Positions 29,506 to 37,904 of a stretch of DNA of 38,112 bases are shown piece by piece. Under the pieces are notes generated by a model. It was not told the DNA's origin. It saw only the letters and a program-made list of their open reading frames with translations, and made no database searches. Made by a program: the position numbers and the translations under genes. The stretch covers positions 1-38,112 of IMG/VR virus record IMGVR_UViG_3300033145_000809, one strand, 5' to 3'. Position 1 is the first letter of the stretch. Each line of letters starts with the position of its first letter. The DNA comes from a virus.

Positions 29506-31595
29506 TAAAAACTATTGCCTTGTTTTCTTTTTACCTCCTCAACGACCCAATAAATATCTTCCCCCCTTGTTATATCCGTTTTTATTATTATCTCCATATT
29601 ATTATTCCCCCCCAAATTACTGTTTGCAGGAAGGACTGTCTCTCCGGAAGTAAGCAGGGCAGGGAATGTGTCGCCGGGAAATCCTCCGGGAACTACTCCC
29701 CCTTGTGCCATACCGGTAATATCCTTGAAGCTTTTAAAGAAGTTACCTTTAAATATCTTCCCAAAGGACATAGCCCCGCTGCCCCCTCCTGTTATTATTG
29801 TCATCACTGCTGCCAGAGCGGCGGCGGCGATGGTGGCAGCAATAAAGCGGGCGATCATCCTTTTTATGAAGTCTCCAAAGAACTTCCCAAAGGCTTTTAG
29901 CTTATCTTCACTTTCCAGAAAAGCGTCGGCCATAGAATCGGCCATGCCTGTGAATAACTCTAAGGCTATGTTCGATCCAAACGCCTCAATGGTAAGTTCT
30001 TTGAACTTCTCTTTTCCCCTTTCAATTGACTCATTCATCCGGTCTATGGCAACTGTGGCAGTCTGTATTCCTGCTATTGTTTCCGTAGGGATAGTATAGG
30101 GAAGAACTCCCCCTGCCCCTCCGCGTTGCGTAGTGCCTTCGCCTGAAGGTGTGGGTGCTGCCCCTGCGCCCGATCGTACGGTCTTTATTTTTATTAACTG
30201 GACATGCTCTTTGGAGGTGGCTTTTTCCATAGCGTCCTCCCATTCTTTGCCCATATTATCGGCATAATCCGTCCAATCCTCTACTATGGCCTGTCCCGCT
30301 TCTTTAGCATGATCTTTTATGGCATCCCAATTGCCTGTAAAAACATCCTTGATGACTGTACCAAGGCCCCTGAAGGCATTAACGGTATTGTCTATTAGCA
30401 CTTTAACAAATCCAAAGGTAGCCTTCCATGCTATACCTATCGTCTGTACTACATAACGTATAGCGATGGACTCGTTATACAGGTCGATGAAGTAATTTAT
30501 CACCCCGGCAACAGCATTCCTGATATCTCTGAATCCATTTATTACCTTCGGCACACCATCTGCCGCTGTCTCCAGTGCATTTTTCATCTTATCTCTGAAA
30601 CCTTGCCCTTGTAAAACATTGGCCTCGATGACTGAAAGAAGAGCCTTCCATTTCCCTTTGACAGTATCCACCTTAACGGCCTGTTGCTCATAGGCTACGT
30701 TAGTACCAGTAACGGCTTTGGTGTAGTTCTCAAATTTACCTATGTTGCTTATCAGAATTGCCGCTGCCTGCTGGTTTCTTAGGCCAAACATCTCAGTGAG
30801 CTGTGCTGTTGAAAGATTTTCCCTTCCCAAATTCTGTAGTGCACGGGTCATACCCACTATTTTGGGATTGAAACGATCAGCTTCACTCTGTAGCTTCAGG
30901 ATAACGTTCCTTAGCTGTGTACCCGATTCCGCCCCTGACAACCCTTTTTCTGCCAGTGTCTCGATTAATCCTACGGACTCTTCCAGTGACACCCCCGCCA
31001 TGCTGGCCGCCGTCCCCATCCACTTTATTGCCTCTGTAAGTCCGGGGATAGCTTCGGCACCTTCTTTTGATCCTGCTGCCAGAACATTTATAACCCTCGC
31101 CGCCTCGCTGGCAGGGATATTAAACTGGTTCATAGCCTTCGCCAGAGCCTGTGTAGCCAGAGGCAGCTCCATGCCTGCCGCCTCGGCCAGGATTACAGCT
31201 TGCTCGGTGACTGCTGCCAGGGCCTCTTTATTCTTCAGAAGCTCCGGGCGTGCCGACCCCATCAGCTCGAAAGCTTTGACGGCCTCGGAGGCTGCCAGCG
31301 TTGTAGAGCTCCCTATCCTTCGCGCCTGCTGCTCGTAGAATTTTAGGTCCTTACCCGTCGCTCCGGTGATAGCACTAAGGTCTGCCAGCGACTGTCCGAA
31401 TTCGGCATTCTTCTGTATAAGTTTTTTTATGCCTCCAAATAATTTTGAGAAGGCGAAGAACCCGGCGATGATCCCCCCAAGTTTCTTCATGTTCTTACCA
31501 AAAGTATCCCCCTCCTTGCGGGCCGTCTTCAGCCCCTGGGAATACTTCTTCTTGTCAAGTCCAAGAATCGCTTTTAATTGACCTACAGTCTTCAA
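29505..31595 (-). CDS. Tape measure protein
   Basis: A 696-aa protein that sets tail length and is threaded through the tube. The N-terminal quarter is helical with a hydrophobic segment (KLGGIIAGFFAFSKLFGG, about 38-55). The TIGR01760-type core (about 80-310) has S-G-R/S-A-R-P-E-L-L, A-G-M-E-L-P-L-A-T, A-M-N-Q-F-N-I and M-G-T-A-A-S-M-A-G-V. Further hydrophobic, Ala/Gly-rich segments lie near 560-600. By the usual 0.15 nm per residue, the tail would be roughly 100 nm. It overlaps the chaperone gene by 4 bases. Confidence 0.9.
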   Translation of the reverse strand: MKTVGQLKAILGLDKKKYSQGLKTARKEGDTFGKNMKKLGGIIAGFFAFSKLFGGIKKLIQKNAEFGQSLADLSAITGATGKDLKFYEQQARRIGSSTTLAASEAVKAFELMGSARPELLKNKEALAAVTEQAVILAEAAGMELPLATQALAKAMNQFNIPASEAARVINVLAAGSKEGAEAIPGLTEAIKWMGTAASMAGVSLEESVGLIETLAEKGLSGAESGTQLRNVILKLQSEADRFNPKIVGMTRALQNLGRENLSTAQLTEMFGLRNQQAAAILISNIGKFENYTKAVTGTNVAYEQQAVKVDTVKGKWKALLSVIEANVLQGQGFRDKMKNALETAADGVPKVINGFRDIRNAVAGVINYFIDLYNESIAIRYVVQTIGIAWKATFGFVKVLIDNTVNAFRGLGTVIKDVFTGNWDAIKDHAKEAGQAIVEDWTDYADNMGKEWEDAMEKATSKEHVQLIKIKTVRSGAGAAPTPSGEGTTQRGGAGGVLPYTIPTETIAGIQTATVAIDRMNESIERGKEKFKELTIEAFGSNIALELFTGMADSMADAFLESEDKLKAFGKFFGDFIKRMIARFIAATIAAAALAAVMTIITGGGSGAMSFGKIFKGNFFKSFKDITGMAQGGVVPGGFPGDTFPALLTSGETVLPANSNLGGNNNMEIIIKTDITRGEDIYWVVEEVKRKQGNSF

Positions 31596-31912
31596 TTTTT
31601 ACTTGGTATATCGGGCCATTTTTTTATTAATTCTTCCGCTTCTTCCTGTGTCCAGTCGTGCTCGGGTGTATGATCAAAAGACAGGGGAACGATCTGTGAG
31701 GGCCTTATGCTCCTTTTCTTTCCCATCGCCGTGTTATGCTGCATCGCCAGTATGCTACGTGTCTGCTCCCATCGCCTCTCTATCCTTCGCATATTGCGCA
31801 ACTGTAATAGCGACATCTTATATGGTGGCATGCTCCAGAACTCCTCAATCGTAAGTCCCAGCTCTATGATTGCCAGGTCATAGAGGTCCTGGATGGTCAG
31901 CCTCCCTTCGCT
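31592..31912 (-). CDS. Tail assembly chaperone, T part (made by -1 frameshift from the G part)
   Basis: In this frame the sequence is open from the A9 run at 31920-31912, giving S-E-G-R-L-T-I-Q-D-L-Y-D-L and then E-F-W-S-M-P-P-Y. An ATG at 31831 is present but lies inside what looks like one domain. Joined to the upstream ORF by a -1 shift it forms a fusion of about 231 aa, the lambda gpGT arrangement. Such fusions chaperone the tape measure, encoded next with a 4-base overlap. Confidence 0.72.
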   Translation of the reverse strand, partial: SEGRLTIQDLYDLAIIELGLTIEEFWSMPPYKMSLLQLRNMRRIERRWEQTRSILAMQHNTAMGKKRSIRPSQIVPLSFDHTPEHDWTQEEAEELIKKWPDIPSKN

Positions 31913-32286
31913 TTTTTTTTACCCTGGGGAAGGTTATCCATCCATTCGGGAAACCGCGCCTCACCCATCGTAGTGGCCAGAAGGATGTTATCCTCTTTAG
32001 AGGCTTTATTCAGGGCCTCCACCATATCATCATAGGTAAAATAGGTACTCTTGCGATGTACCATGCGCTCCCATACAGCTGCACCGTAATGCACGGCCGT
32101 AAGCTGCACATCGGGAGGCAGCTCATGAAACTCCTCAGGACCCATCTTCATAACCTCATAGGCCAGGAGCCATGCCTTCCACTCATAGCGGAAAGCCACC
32201 CTCCTGCGCCTGCATCCGGGGAACTTCAGCTTAATCTCGGTGCGCCAGGGATATTCTCCCGGCTTGGGTATTTCGAGATTGCTCAC
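31897..32286 (-). CDS. Tail assembly chaperone, G part (129 aa)
   Basis: A helical, basic protein (F-R-Y-E-W-K-A-W-L-L-A-Y-E-V) between tail tube and tape measure, the usual place for a gpG-like chaperone. It ends D-N-L-P-Q-G-K-K-K-A-K-G-G. The three Lys codons are a run of nine A that forms the slippery site for the longer product. It overlaps the tube gene by 4 bases. Confidence 0.78.
   Translation of the reverse strand: MSNLEIPKPGEYPWRTEIKLKFPGCRRRRVAFRYEWKAWLLAYEVMKMGPEEFHELPPDVQLTAVHYGAAVWERMVHRKSTYFTYDDMVEALNKASKEDNILLATTMGEARFPEWMDNLPQGKKKAKGG
31909..31923 (-). promoter_or_regulatory. Slippery sequence for programmed -1 frameshift
   Basis: The minus strand reads GGTAAAAAAAAAGCG; the heptamer A-AAA-AAG fits X-XXY-YYZ. 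The -1 frame is open for 106 codons, while the zero frame stops five codons after the site. Homopolymer sequencing error is the main alternative. Confidence 0.65.
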
Positions 32287-32693
32287 TCTACCGTTCCTTT
32301 TGTAGGTTCACCATCGGCAACAACATCTACAACGAAATCCGCCAGGTTGCTCATGTCGGCACCCTGATGTACGTGTTTGATATAGGCACTTACCGAGTAA
32401 TACACATCTCCCGCTACCGTGCCGCCATACTTGGCCGTGAACTGTGTCCCTGCCCTCAGGAGGTCGAGAACATCGTCCATCGTCTTGTTGCTTCCCGCCG
32501 TGGTGTCGTACAGCCCCTCAACAGAGAACTCTGCACCTTTAAACATCGGCTGCCACTCTTTCCATTGGTTCGTACTTGCCCCTGTGGTGGCCTCGGCCAT
32601 ATCGGCCTCCATGTCCATGGAATGAGTCTTATATCCGACAAGGGTCTTAGAGTCGAATTGTAATACAATCTTATATCCTGCTACTTTTGTCAT
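32283..32693 (-). CDS. Major tail tube protein
   Basis: A 136-aa protein of the TP901-1/Phage_tail_2 type. It starts M-T-K-V-A-G-Y-K-I-V-L-Q-F, contains the E-W-Q-P-M-F-K-G-A-E-F-S-V-E-G-L-Y-D segment (about 44-62) typical of this family, and ends in strands with V-V-D-V-V-A-D-G-E. Length and position just before the chaperone genes fit. It polymerises into the tail tube. Confidence 0.85.
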   Translation of the reverse strand: MTKVAGYKIVLQFDSKTLVGYKTHSMDMEADMAEATTGASTNQWKEWQPMFKGAEFSVEGLYDTTAGSNKTMDDVLDLLRAGTQFTAKYGGTVAGDVYYSVSAYIKHVHQGADMSNLADFVVDVVADGEPTKGTVE

Positions 32694-32705
32694 AATATTA
32701 TTTTT

Positions 32706-33257
32706 TTATTCGTATCCGTCTGCTGTGATGAGAATAACCGAAAGCACTGTTGAATCATTACTTGAATCATAATCTATCGTCTTGGCCGTGTTACTAACAA
32801 CAGGCAGGACGGTATCGCAATTAAAAAGTAAGGACTGGTTAGCTTTCAGCTGAAAGGAATAGGTAGTTCCCAAAAGAAGATATGGATTGGAAGCCCCCTG
32901 ACTTATTGTCACGGTAGCCCCGGAATCGTCTTCTAATGAGAATTTAATAGCCATGATCACTTCATCGGTAAGATCCAGGGCCTCGCCCAGGGTATTAGTC
33001 AGTGAAGTAAGATCCAGCGTGCCATCGTTAATAAGGGTGTCGGCAAAGACATTGTCCACGTCATTGCGCGTACCCCCATCTCGGAAGGTGATCGTCTCAT
33101 CCATGTCATCATGTTGCCAGTAGGATGAGTTTGTCGGTGCCACAAGATTTTCCAATACTGTAAGCTTACTTACAAGCTTGGTCTCGCGCACACTTGTTGT
33201 AGAAAGCATGATACCCATGAGGACCGTCATGCAAAGAATAAACGTTAATTTTTTCAT
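32706..33257 (-). CDS. Possible exported structural protein (183 aa)
   Basis: The N-terminus (MKKLTFILCMTVLMGIM, then LSTTSV) is a signal-peptide-like segment without the Gln seen in the others; the Cys is not in a lipobox. The rest is beta-rich and acidic (W-Q-H-D-D-M-D-E-T, Y-S-F-Q-L-K-A-N-Q-S-L-L-F-N-C). It lies between tail terminator and tail tube genes, where a virion protein would be expected. No family recognised. Confidence 0.65.
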   Translation of the reverse strand: MKKLTFILCMTVLMGIMLSTTSVRETKLVSKLTVLENLVAPTNSSYWQHDDMDETITFRDGGTRNDVDNVFADTLINDGTLDLTSLTNTLGEALDLTDEVIMAIKFSLEDDSGATVTISQGASNPYLLLGTTYSFQLKANQSLLFNCDTVLPVVSNTAKTIDYDSSNDSTVLSVILITADGYE

Positions 33258-33682
33258 GTAATTTGTTCTATTATGTTTGACATTTGTAATTTTCTCGTTA
33301 TTGTATAGTTCGTATCAGAAAGTTCAGGAAGACGCTCAGTGTTATAGAATTGTGATGTAGCACAGCGAAAGCCGCTAAGAGAGAAAGCTTCAGGATCACC
33401 CACAAGCTCAATGACCTGCTCAAAGATTGAATTCACTACCGTCTCATCACCCTCGGTGCTCTCCTGCTGGCTCACTATCTGCAAGGCCATAATAGCCTCG
33501 AAGATTACTGAGTCCCCGGTGTCCATAGGAGTGAGATCATCGATATACACAAGGACATACTCACCAACTCCCCGCGGGATACGTGTACCCACGGTAATTA
33601 CCGAACCGTTATATACGACCGACCCTTTAAGGATCTTCACATAAGCCTTCAGCAATTCGTTTGTTGGGTCCTTGGTTTTCAT
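33254..33682 (-). CDS. Tail terminator / completion protein
   Basis: A 142-aa protein in the gpU/DUF3168 position. It has an N-terminal helix (NELLKAYVKILKGSV), a beta-hairpin with V-G-E-Y-V-L-V-Y-I-D-D, then Q-I-V-S-Q-Q-E and a C-terminal helix with L-P-E-L-S-D-T. It caps the tail tube and joins it to the head. It overlaps both neighbours by 4 bases. Confidence 0.65.
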   Translation of the reverse strand: MKTKDPTNELLKAYVKILKGSVVYNGSVITVGTRIPRGVGEYVLVYIDDLTPMDTGDSVIFEAIMALQIVSQQESTEGDETVVNSIFEQVIELVGDPEAFSLSGFRCATSQFYNTERLPELSDTNYTITRKLQMSNIIEQIT

Positions 33683-34170
33683 CTGAATACTGCTTTTATT
33701 GCCTCTTCAAGTTTACTTTGTCCATATCTCCACGCGGGAAACATGAAAGGCCATGGATGGGTGCCGGGATGCTGCACTTTCTTTCCATAGACAGCGTATC
33801 CCATTGCTTTACTTGCTTTGCCTACTACCCATCCCTTCGGCCTGCCCCTAAAGGGTCCTGCCAGCACTTTCTTATTTACTACCCTGATGGTGTGAGGTCT
33901 CTGCCCGTCTTCCACCTCCTGAGAGTAATCAGCATTACTGATAACTTCCCCTGTGAATCCGTCGGGATAGATCTTCTGAATGATGTTATTGACAAGGTTT
34001 CCCGTTTTGGTTTTCGATCCACGCGTTAGCATGTTGACTTTTAGTTTGGCCATCTTCTGCATTTTATTCACAGAATTGCGCACGGCTTCACGGAAACCCT
34101 TTTCACTTTTCCTGCGGAAAGCCTCCATCTCACGCTCAAAACCTGCTGTATTCATTCCTACGGTAATCAT
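33679..34170 (-). CDS. HK97 gp10-type neck protein
   Basis: A 163-aa protein. The helical N-terminus (E-R-E-M-E-A-F-R-R-K-S-E-K-G-F-R) is followed by T-G-N-L-V-N-N-I, a basic loop H-T-I-R-V-V-N-K-K and a P-A-W-R-Y-G end with P-F-M-F-P. These are hallmarks of the HK97_gp10 family of head-tail connection proteins. Its neighbours are the adaptor and the tail terminator, with 4-base overlaps. Confidence 0.78.
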   Translation of the reverse strand: MITVGMNTAGFEREMEAFRRKSEKGFREAVRNSVNKMQKMAKLKVNMLTRGSKTKTGNLVNNIIQKIYPDGFTGEVISNADYSQEVEDGQRPHTIRVVNKKVLAGPFRGRPKGWVVGKASKAMGYAVYGKKVQHPGTHPWPFMFPAWRYGQSKLEEAIKAVFR

Positions 34171-34475
34171 TTCCTTGCTATATCAAAATTTATCCGGTCT
34201 TCATCATTGTAAGGACTTATAATCTGGTAAGCAACTCCTTTATACAGGATGCGGTCATCAATTGTCGGATTGGTCGTCCGCGATCTCATCTCTACCTCAT
34301 ACATCTGAGTAAAACCATTCTGACCATACTCCAGCCTGCGGAACCCTTTTATCGGTTGCAGCGAAGCAAAACATACATAAGAAGTTGTCCACTCATTCGA
34401 CCATCCACCCACCGCATTCTCATCTCTGGTGCGCGTCTGGATAGTGATCCTCTTTTTGTACTTCGTAGGTCTCAT
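34167..34475 (-). CDS. Head-tail adaptor (SPP1 gp16-like)
   Basis: A 102-aa beta-rich protein: K-K-R-I-T-I-Q-T-R-T, G-G-W-S-N-E-W, then R-R-L-E-Y-G-Q, Y-E-V-E-M-R-S-R and a D-D-R-I-L-Y-K-G-V-A-Y-Q-I strand pattern, as in the Phage_H_T_join family. It closes the portal channel below the connector. It overlaps both neighbours by 4 bases. Confidence 0.82.
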   Translation of the reverse strand: MRPTKYKKRITIQTRTRDENAVGGWSNEWTTSYVCFASLQPIKGFRRLEYGQNGFTQMYEVEMRSRTTNPTIDDRILYKGVAYQIISPYNDEDRINFDIARK

Positions 34476-35062
34476 AATACGTTCCTTTGATGTCTCCTCA
34501 GAACAGCCTGTATGCTTCCCAGGATCTTCATCTCATAAAAGTCATCCCGGTTATCATACCATTGCTTGACCTGCTTTTTTACCGCCCCCATCAGATCGCC
34601 GGGAAGGCTTTCAGTATCATCATGGCCATAGCCGGCCTTGAATTCTACCCTGAGATCATATTTTCCCGAAAATGTCCTGAAGGGATTGGCAATGCTTCCT
34701 GCATCACAGAGGATCTCAACTTCATACATACCCTTTTTATGGTAGTCTGAATTCAGTGTAAGCTCCGTCCCGGTGCCTTCAACATCCACCTCCTCGACCT
34801 TATCCACGGAGATGACCGGAGAGACTGGCAGCACAAAGGGTTTGTCCTCATGGCGAAAATAAACCACATAGGTCTTTTGTACAAATGATAACCCTGTGAT
34901 TTTCTCGAAATGAGCCCTCACCTCTGTGATCATGTCATCGATCAGGGCAAGCTCGGCAGTCTGAGCGTCCTCATATTTCAGGTACTGCTCAATAGCTCCG
35001 CCGCCCTCATCTGTTGCCAGGATCTCGCTGGTCGTATCCGTTTTAATCCTGAGGTCCATCAA
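34472..35062 (-). CDS. Head-tail connector (HK97 gp6/SPP1 gp15-like)
   Basis: A 196-aa protein: an N-terminal helix bundle (A-E-L-A-L-I-D-D-M-I-T-E-V-R-A-H-F-E), then F-V-L-P-V-S-P-V, a G-M-Y-E-V-E strand, F-K-A-G-Y-G and a closing helical segment K-K-Q-V-K-Q-W-Y-D-N-R-D. These fit the connector family that forms a ring below the portal. Position and overlaps agree. Confidence 0.8.
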   Translation of the reverse strand: MMDLRIKTDTTSEILATDEGGGAIEQYLKYEDAQTAELALIDDMITEVRAHFEKITGLSFVQKTYVVYFRHEDKPFVLPVSPVISVDKVEEVDVEGTGTELTLNSDYHKKGMYEVEILCDAGSIANPFRTFSGKYDLRVEFKAGYGHDDTESLPGDLMGAVKKQVKQWYDNRDDFYEMKILGSIQAVLRRHQRNVL

Positions 35063-35295
35063 TTAACACTCTTAGAGGAGATATTAACCGGTCTTTTCTT
35101 TGAAGGTGCCATCTTCTCATTGGCTTCCTTGGTGCTTGTCGCGGTCTTATCCTCCTTGGTTTGTGCCGGAACTTTCTCTTCCTTAACTTTACTATCCAGC
35201 ACTCCGGCTTTTTTTAACCCGGAAATCTCACATTCCAGAACCATGATTTTCTTCCTTCTCTTGGTCTCTACCTCAACCATCCTTTTGAACTTCAT
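35059..35295 (-). CDS. Small charged protein (78 aa)
   Basis: A Lys/Glu/Thr-rich, low-hydrophobicity product (MKFKRMVEVETKRRKKIMVL, then a long disordered tail ending in ISSKSVN). It overlaps the connector gene by 4 bases and follows the UUCG hairpin. Function unknown. Confidence 0.65.
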   Translation of the reverse strand: MKFKRMVEVETKRRKKIMVLECEISGLKKAGVLDSKVKEEKVPAQTKEDKTATSTKEANEKMAPSKKRPVNISSKSVN

Positions 35296-35312
35296 AACAA
35301 ACTATTTATAGA

Positions 35313-35328
35313 GGGGGCCGAAGCCCCC
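35313..35328 (-). promoter_or_regulatory. Perfect hairpin with UUCG tetraloop between capsid-region and connector genes
   Basis: On the minus strand GGGGGC-TTCG-GCCCCC is a 6-bp all-GC stem with a C(UUCG)G loop. No T tract follows, so it is not a clean terminator. It could pause polymerase, partly attenuate downstream genes or protect the abundant capsid mRNA 3' end. Confidence 0.6.
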
Positions 35329-35341
35329 GCTTGGTTAAAAC

Positions 35342-35959
35342 TTAATCTTCACGTATAGCTACAGTGAGTAGTTCCAATTCACATTTGGCATCTGCTCCTC
35401 CTCCGGTAGCCGACAGACGTAAATACCTCCACCCTACAGGATACTGCTTAGTGATAGTATATGTCTGTTCTGCAACGGTCTCAACCCTTGCAGCAATAGT
35501 AGTTGTATCTACCCATGTTGTTGAAACGCCTGTTGCGCTATCAAACGCATGATAGTCATTGGTAGCTGCCGTAGTGCGTGTGTGTGCAGCTACGACCCAT
35601 GCCTCACTTGAAGGGCTGTTACTAAACCTTACAACAGTGTCCGAAGTACTTACATACCACGTCTGAGAGCTTCCTACATTATAGAAGTTTGTCTCATCAT
35701 TAGACCCCTGTAATTGAAGGGTGAAGTCCGAACCATCACCTGCGCTGTCAATTGAAGCTTGCACATCGTAGTAATACATAGCCGTCTTGTTGACAAAAAT
35801 ATCAAAGGTCTTGGCTGTAGTCGCCGAGGCGGTATCTCCGGCAACGCCGGTATAGGATTCATAAGCCTGATTGGGGTTCAGGCGAATAACCTGTCCCTGA
35901 ATGTCAGCCACAAAAACAAAGGCTGCAATACATGCTAAAAGAAAAACTATTTTTTTCAT
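35342..35959 (-). CDS. Exported-looking protein next to the capsid gene (205 aa)
   Basis: The signal peptide MKKIVFLLACIAAFVFVA ends at G22 with Gln23 following. The mature part is a beta sandwich (D-F-T-L-Q-L-Q-G-S-N-D-E-T-N-F, Y-V-S-T-S-D-T-V-V-R-F, W-R-Y-L-R-L-S-A-T-G), similar to carbohydrate- or decoration-type folds. It begins 15 bases after the major capsid stop, the usual place of a head decoration protein, but a Sec signal there is unexpected. A decoration protein, an exported adhesin or a secreted early-release factor are all possible. Confidence 0.7.
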   Translation of the reverse strand: MKKIVFLLACIAAFVFVADIQGQVIRLNPNQAYESYTGVAGDTASATTAKTFDIFVNKTAMYYYDVQASIDSAGDGSDFTLQLQGSNDETNFYNVGSSQTWYVSTSDTVVRFSNSPSSEAWVVAAHTRTTAATNDYHAFDSATGVSTTWVDTTTIAARVETVAEQTYTITKQYPVGWRYLRLSATGGGADAKCELELLTVAIRED

Positions 35960-35974
35960 GATTTACCTCCTTTT

Positions 35975-37237
35975 TTATGCTGATGTGATTAACTCTTTCC
36001 CTGCTGCGAATGTCCCTCCTACAAAAGCGTAAGCCTCAGGAGTGGTCACCTTCAACCCTGCAATCCTCTCACTGGCAAGAACAAGGACAAGACCGTTAAG
36101 TACATCGTCTTCATTCTCATAGTGGAAGGATATGCGCATGTTGCGCTTGATATAAGCCTTGGCTCTGGTAAAGTCACCGACAATAAATTGTCCGGCAGCC
36201 AGGTCCAAAGAAGTGGCAATCCTGATACCCTCAAATGACTGCCCATCGAGCCCAAGCATAGGATGCTGGATATAACTCTCAACAGTGCTTTTCAGTAGTC
36301 TCATATTGATCTTATCACCAGGATTCAACAGAACGAGGTTGGGCTGGAAGCCCGCCTTCTCGGCATCCGAAGTATTACCATTCTGCACCTGAAGGATAGC
36401 TGCTGCCAGCACATCACCTGCATTTGCCGCGGCAACCTTATCGAAGTTCGCCGGCTTGGCAAAGGTCTTGTAATATTCGTCTATACCCTTCAGATATACC
36501 GTTGTCCCCGGACCACTGAGCAGCCCTGCTTCCCTCTCACGAGGTATACCGTTCTGCATAAGGTCATTAACTTCTGAGGAGATATATTCAAAGTCTTCGA
36601 GAGCTTCCTGGGAAACCTTCGTATAGTCTTTGACAATAGTGATATCTATACTCTGCTTCGTCCAGGTTTTTGCTGAACCCGAAGCCGGGGCTGCCTCCTC
36701 GGCAACATACTCCGCAGAGTCTGTGCGCGTGGTTTCTTCCCACCAGGAGATACTGTCGCGTCCCTGGCCTATGAATCCTTTATTCACGGCATCCCATATC
36801 GGTGTCGGACGCCAGGGTGCTTTAGCCACACCTATGTCCGTCTGGGTCTCAATCGTTCCCGAATTGATATCATCAGTGTCAATATTGGCGGCCTTAATCT
36901 CGAAGGCACCTATCTGTCCGCGCTGTTTGAAGCTTTTCACTTTCTCACGAAAGCTTTCGCCTTTAACGCTCTCAAGGACCTGTGTATACCCGCTCTTGCC
37001 TCTGGCAGCCTGGATCTCGTCCATCTGTTTGAGCTGTGTGGATATTTCGTCGAGCTGTTCCTGTTGCTTGGTCATGTCCTCTTTCGAAGCCAGCTCCCCA
37101 AGCTTATCACTGATCTCGGCGTGCTTCTCATCGAGTGCACTCAGATCAGCTTTTTCGCTGATAGAAGATTTCAGTTCCTCAAGGGACTCATTGATCTTCT
37201 CAGCTTGCTGTTTAACTTTCTTTTCTTCTTCAGTCAT
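35975..37237 (-). CDS. Major capsid protein (HK97 fold)
   Basis: A 420-aa protein. Residues 1-90 are a coiled-coil delta domain (K-V-K-Q-Q-A-E-K-I-N-E-S-L) likely removed by the protease. The HK97-fold body follows: P-I-W-D-A-V near 148, S-W-W-E-E-T-T, the E-loop/spine region K-V-S-Q-E-A-L-E-D, the A-domain L-L-N-P-G-D, and near the end F-I-V-G-D-F-T-R-A, R-I-S-F-H-Y and L-A-S-E-R-I-A-G-L. The length is normal for the delta-domain class. It overlaps the protease by 8 bases. Confidence 0.93.
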   Translation of the reverse strand: MTEEEKKVKQQAEKINESLEELKSSISEKADLSALDEKHAEISDKLGELASKEDMTKQQEQLDEISTQLKQMDEIQAARGKSGYTQVLESVKGESFREKVKSFKQRGQIGAFEIKAANIDTDDINSGTIETQTDIGVAKAPWRPTPIWDAVNKGFIGQGRDSISWWEETTRTDSAEYVAEEAAPASGSAKTWTKQSIDITIVKDYTKVSQEALEDFEYISSEVNDLMQNGIPREREAGLLSGPGTTVYLKGIDEYYKTFAKPANFDKVAAANAGDVLAAAILQVQNGNTSDAEKAGFQPNLVLLNPGDKINMRLLKSTVESYIQHPMLGLDGQSFEGIRIATSLDLAAGQFIVGDFTRAKAYIKRNMRISFHYENEDDVLNGLVLVLASERIAGLKVTTPEAYAFVGGTFAAGKELITSA

Positions 37238-37901
37238 CGCTAAAATTTAATTGGTTAAAAAAATATTTTACCAACTCATTTTCGAGTGCTGGCGGGTCCC
37301 CAGTGGGAGTGTCAAGCGAGTCGTTAGAATTGAGTAATTGTTTTAATTCGTTATATGTTTTTTCTATCAGCTGGGCCTTCTCATCCGAATAGTTACCCTC
37401 GCGCATCATGGTCTCCAGCTCATCCATGCTCTTGATATTCAGCATAGGAGTGTCGGGATTGGCTCCCCAGGTGTAAAGGGTGGAATATTCCCACATCTTC
37501 CATTCAAGGACAATACGTTCATCATCGGTATCGCGTTTTATTGCCCTCACCCTTATCGAGTGATCCAAGCTGCGTTGTAGTTCTGCGAATAGCCTATAGT
37601 CCTCAAACACATCTTTGACGATCTGCTTTTTCATGTTCATCTGACTCACGGCGACGGCATGGGTATTGGTCTCATAAAGTTCCAAGGGAAGGCCAAGCAG
37701 AAAGTCCCCATTATGATTCAGGAGGTGCTTGATCTTAGCCAGGTTATTTTTGAAAGTTCTTTTGAATGATCCGCGGGCAGAGATGTCCCCGTCACTGTCT
37801 TCGTTTTCAAATGCATTGATAGCAATGGTTACTATCCCTTTTGCTTCATCCAGATCCTTTACCTGGTAGCTGAGACTTTTACATTTAACCTTTTCTTCCA
37901 T
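37230..37901 (-). CDS. Prohead maturation protease (HK97 family, S78)
   Basis: A 223-aa serine protease that cleaves the capsid delta domain. It has the beta-strand start with A-I-N-A-F-E-N-E-D-S-D-G-D-I-S-A-R-G-S-F, the catalytic His in L-L-N-H (H63), the likely Ser in L-D-H-S-I (S115), and the W-E-Y-S-T-L-Y segment with G-A-N-P-D-T-P-M. The C-terminal 60 residues are a helical tail. Position between minor head protein and capsid is canonical. Confidence 0.88.
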   Translation of the reverse strand: MEEKVKCKSLSYQVKDLDEAKGIVTIAINAFENEDSDGDISARGSFKRTFKNNLAKIKHLLNHNGDFLLGLPLELYETNTHAVAVSQMNMKKQIVKDVFEDYRLFAELQRSLDHSIRVRAIKRDTDDERIVLEWKMWEYSTLYTWGANPDTPMLNIKSMDELETMMREGNYSDEKAQLIEKTYNELKQLLNSNDSLDTPTGDPPALENELVKYFFNQLNFSDD

Positions 37902-37904
37902 GAC

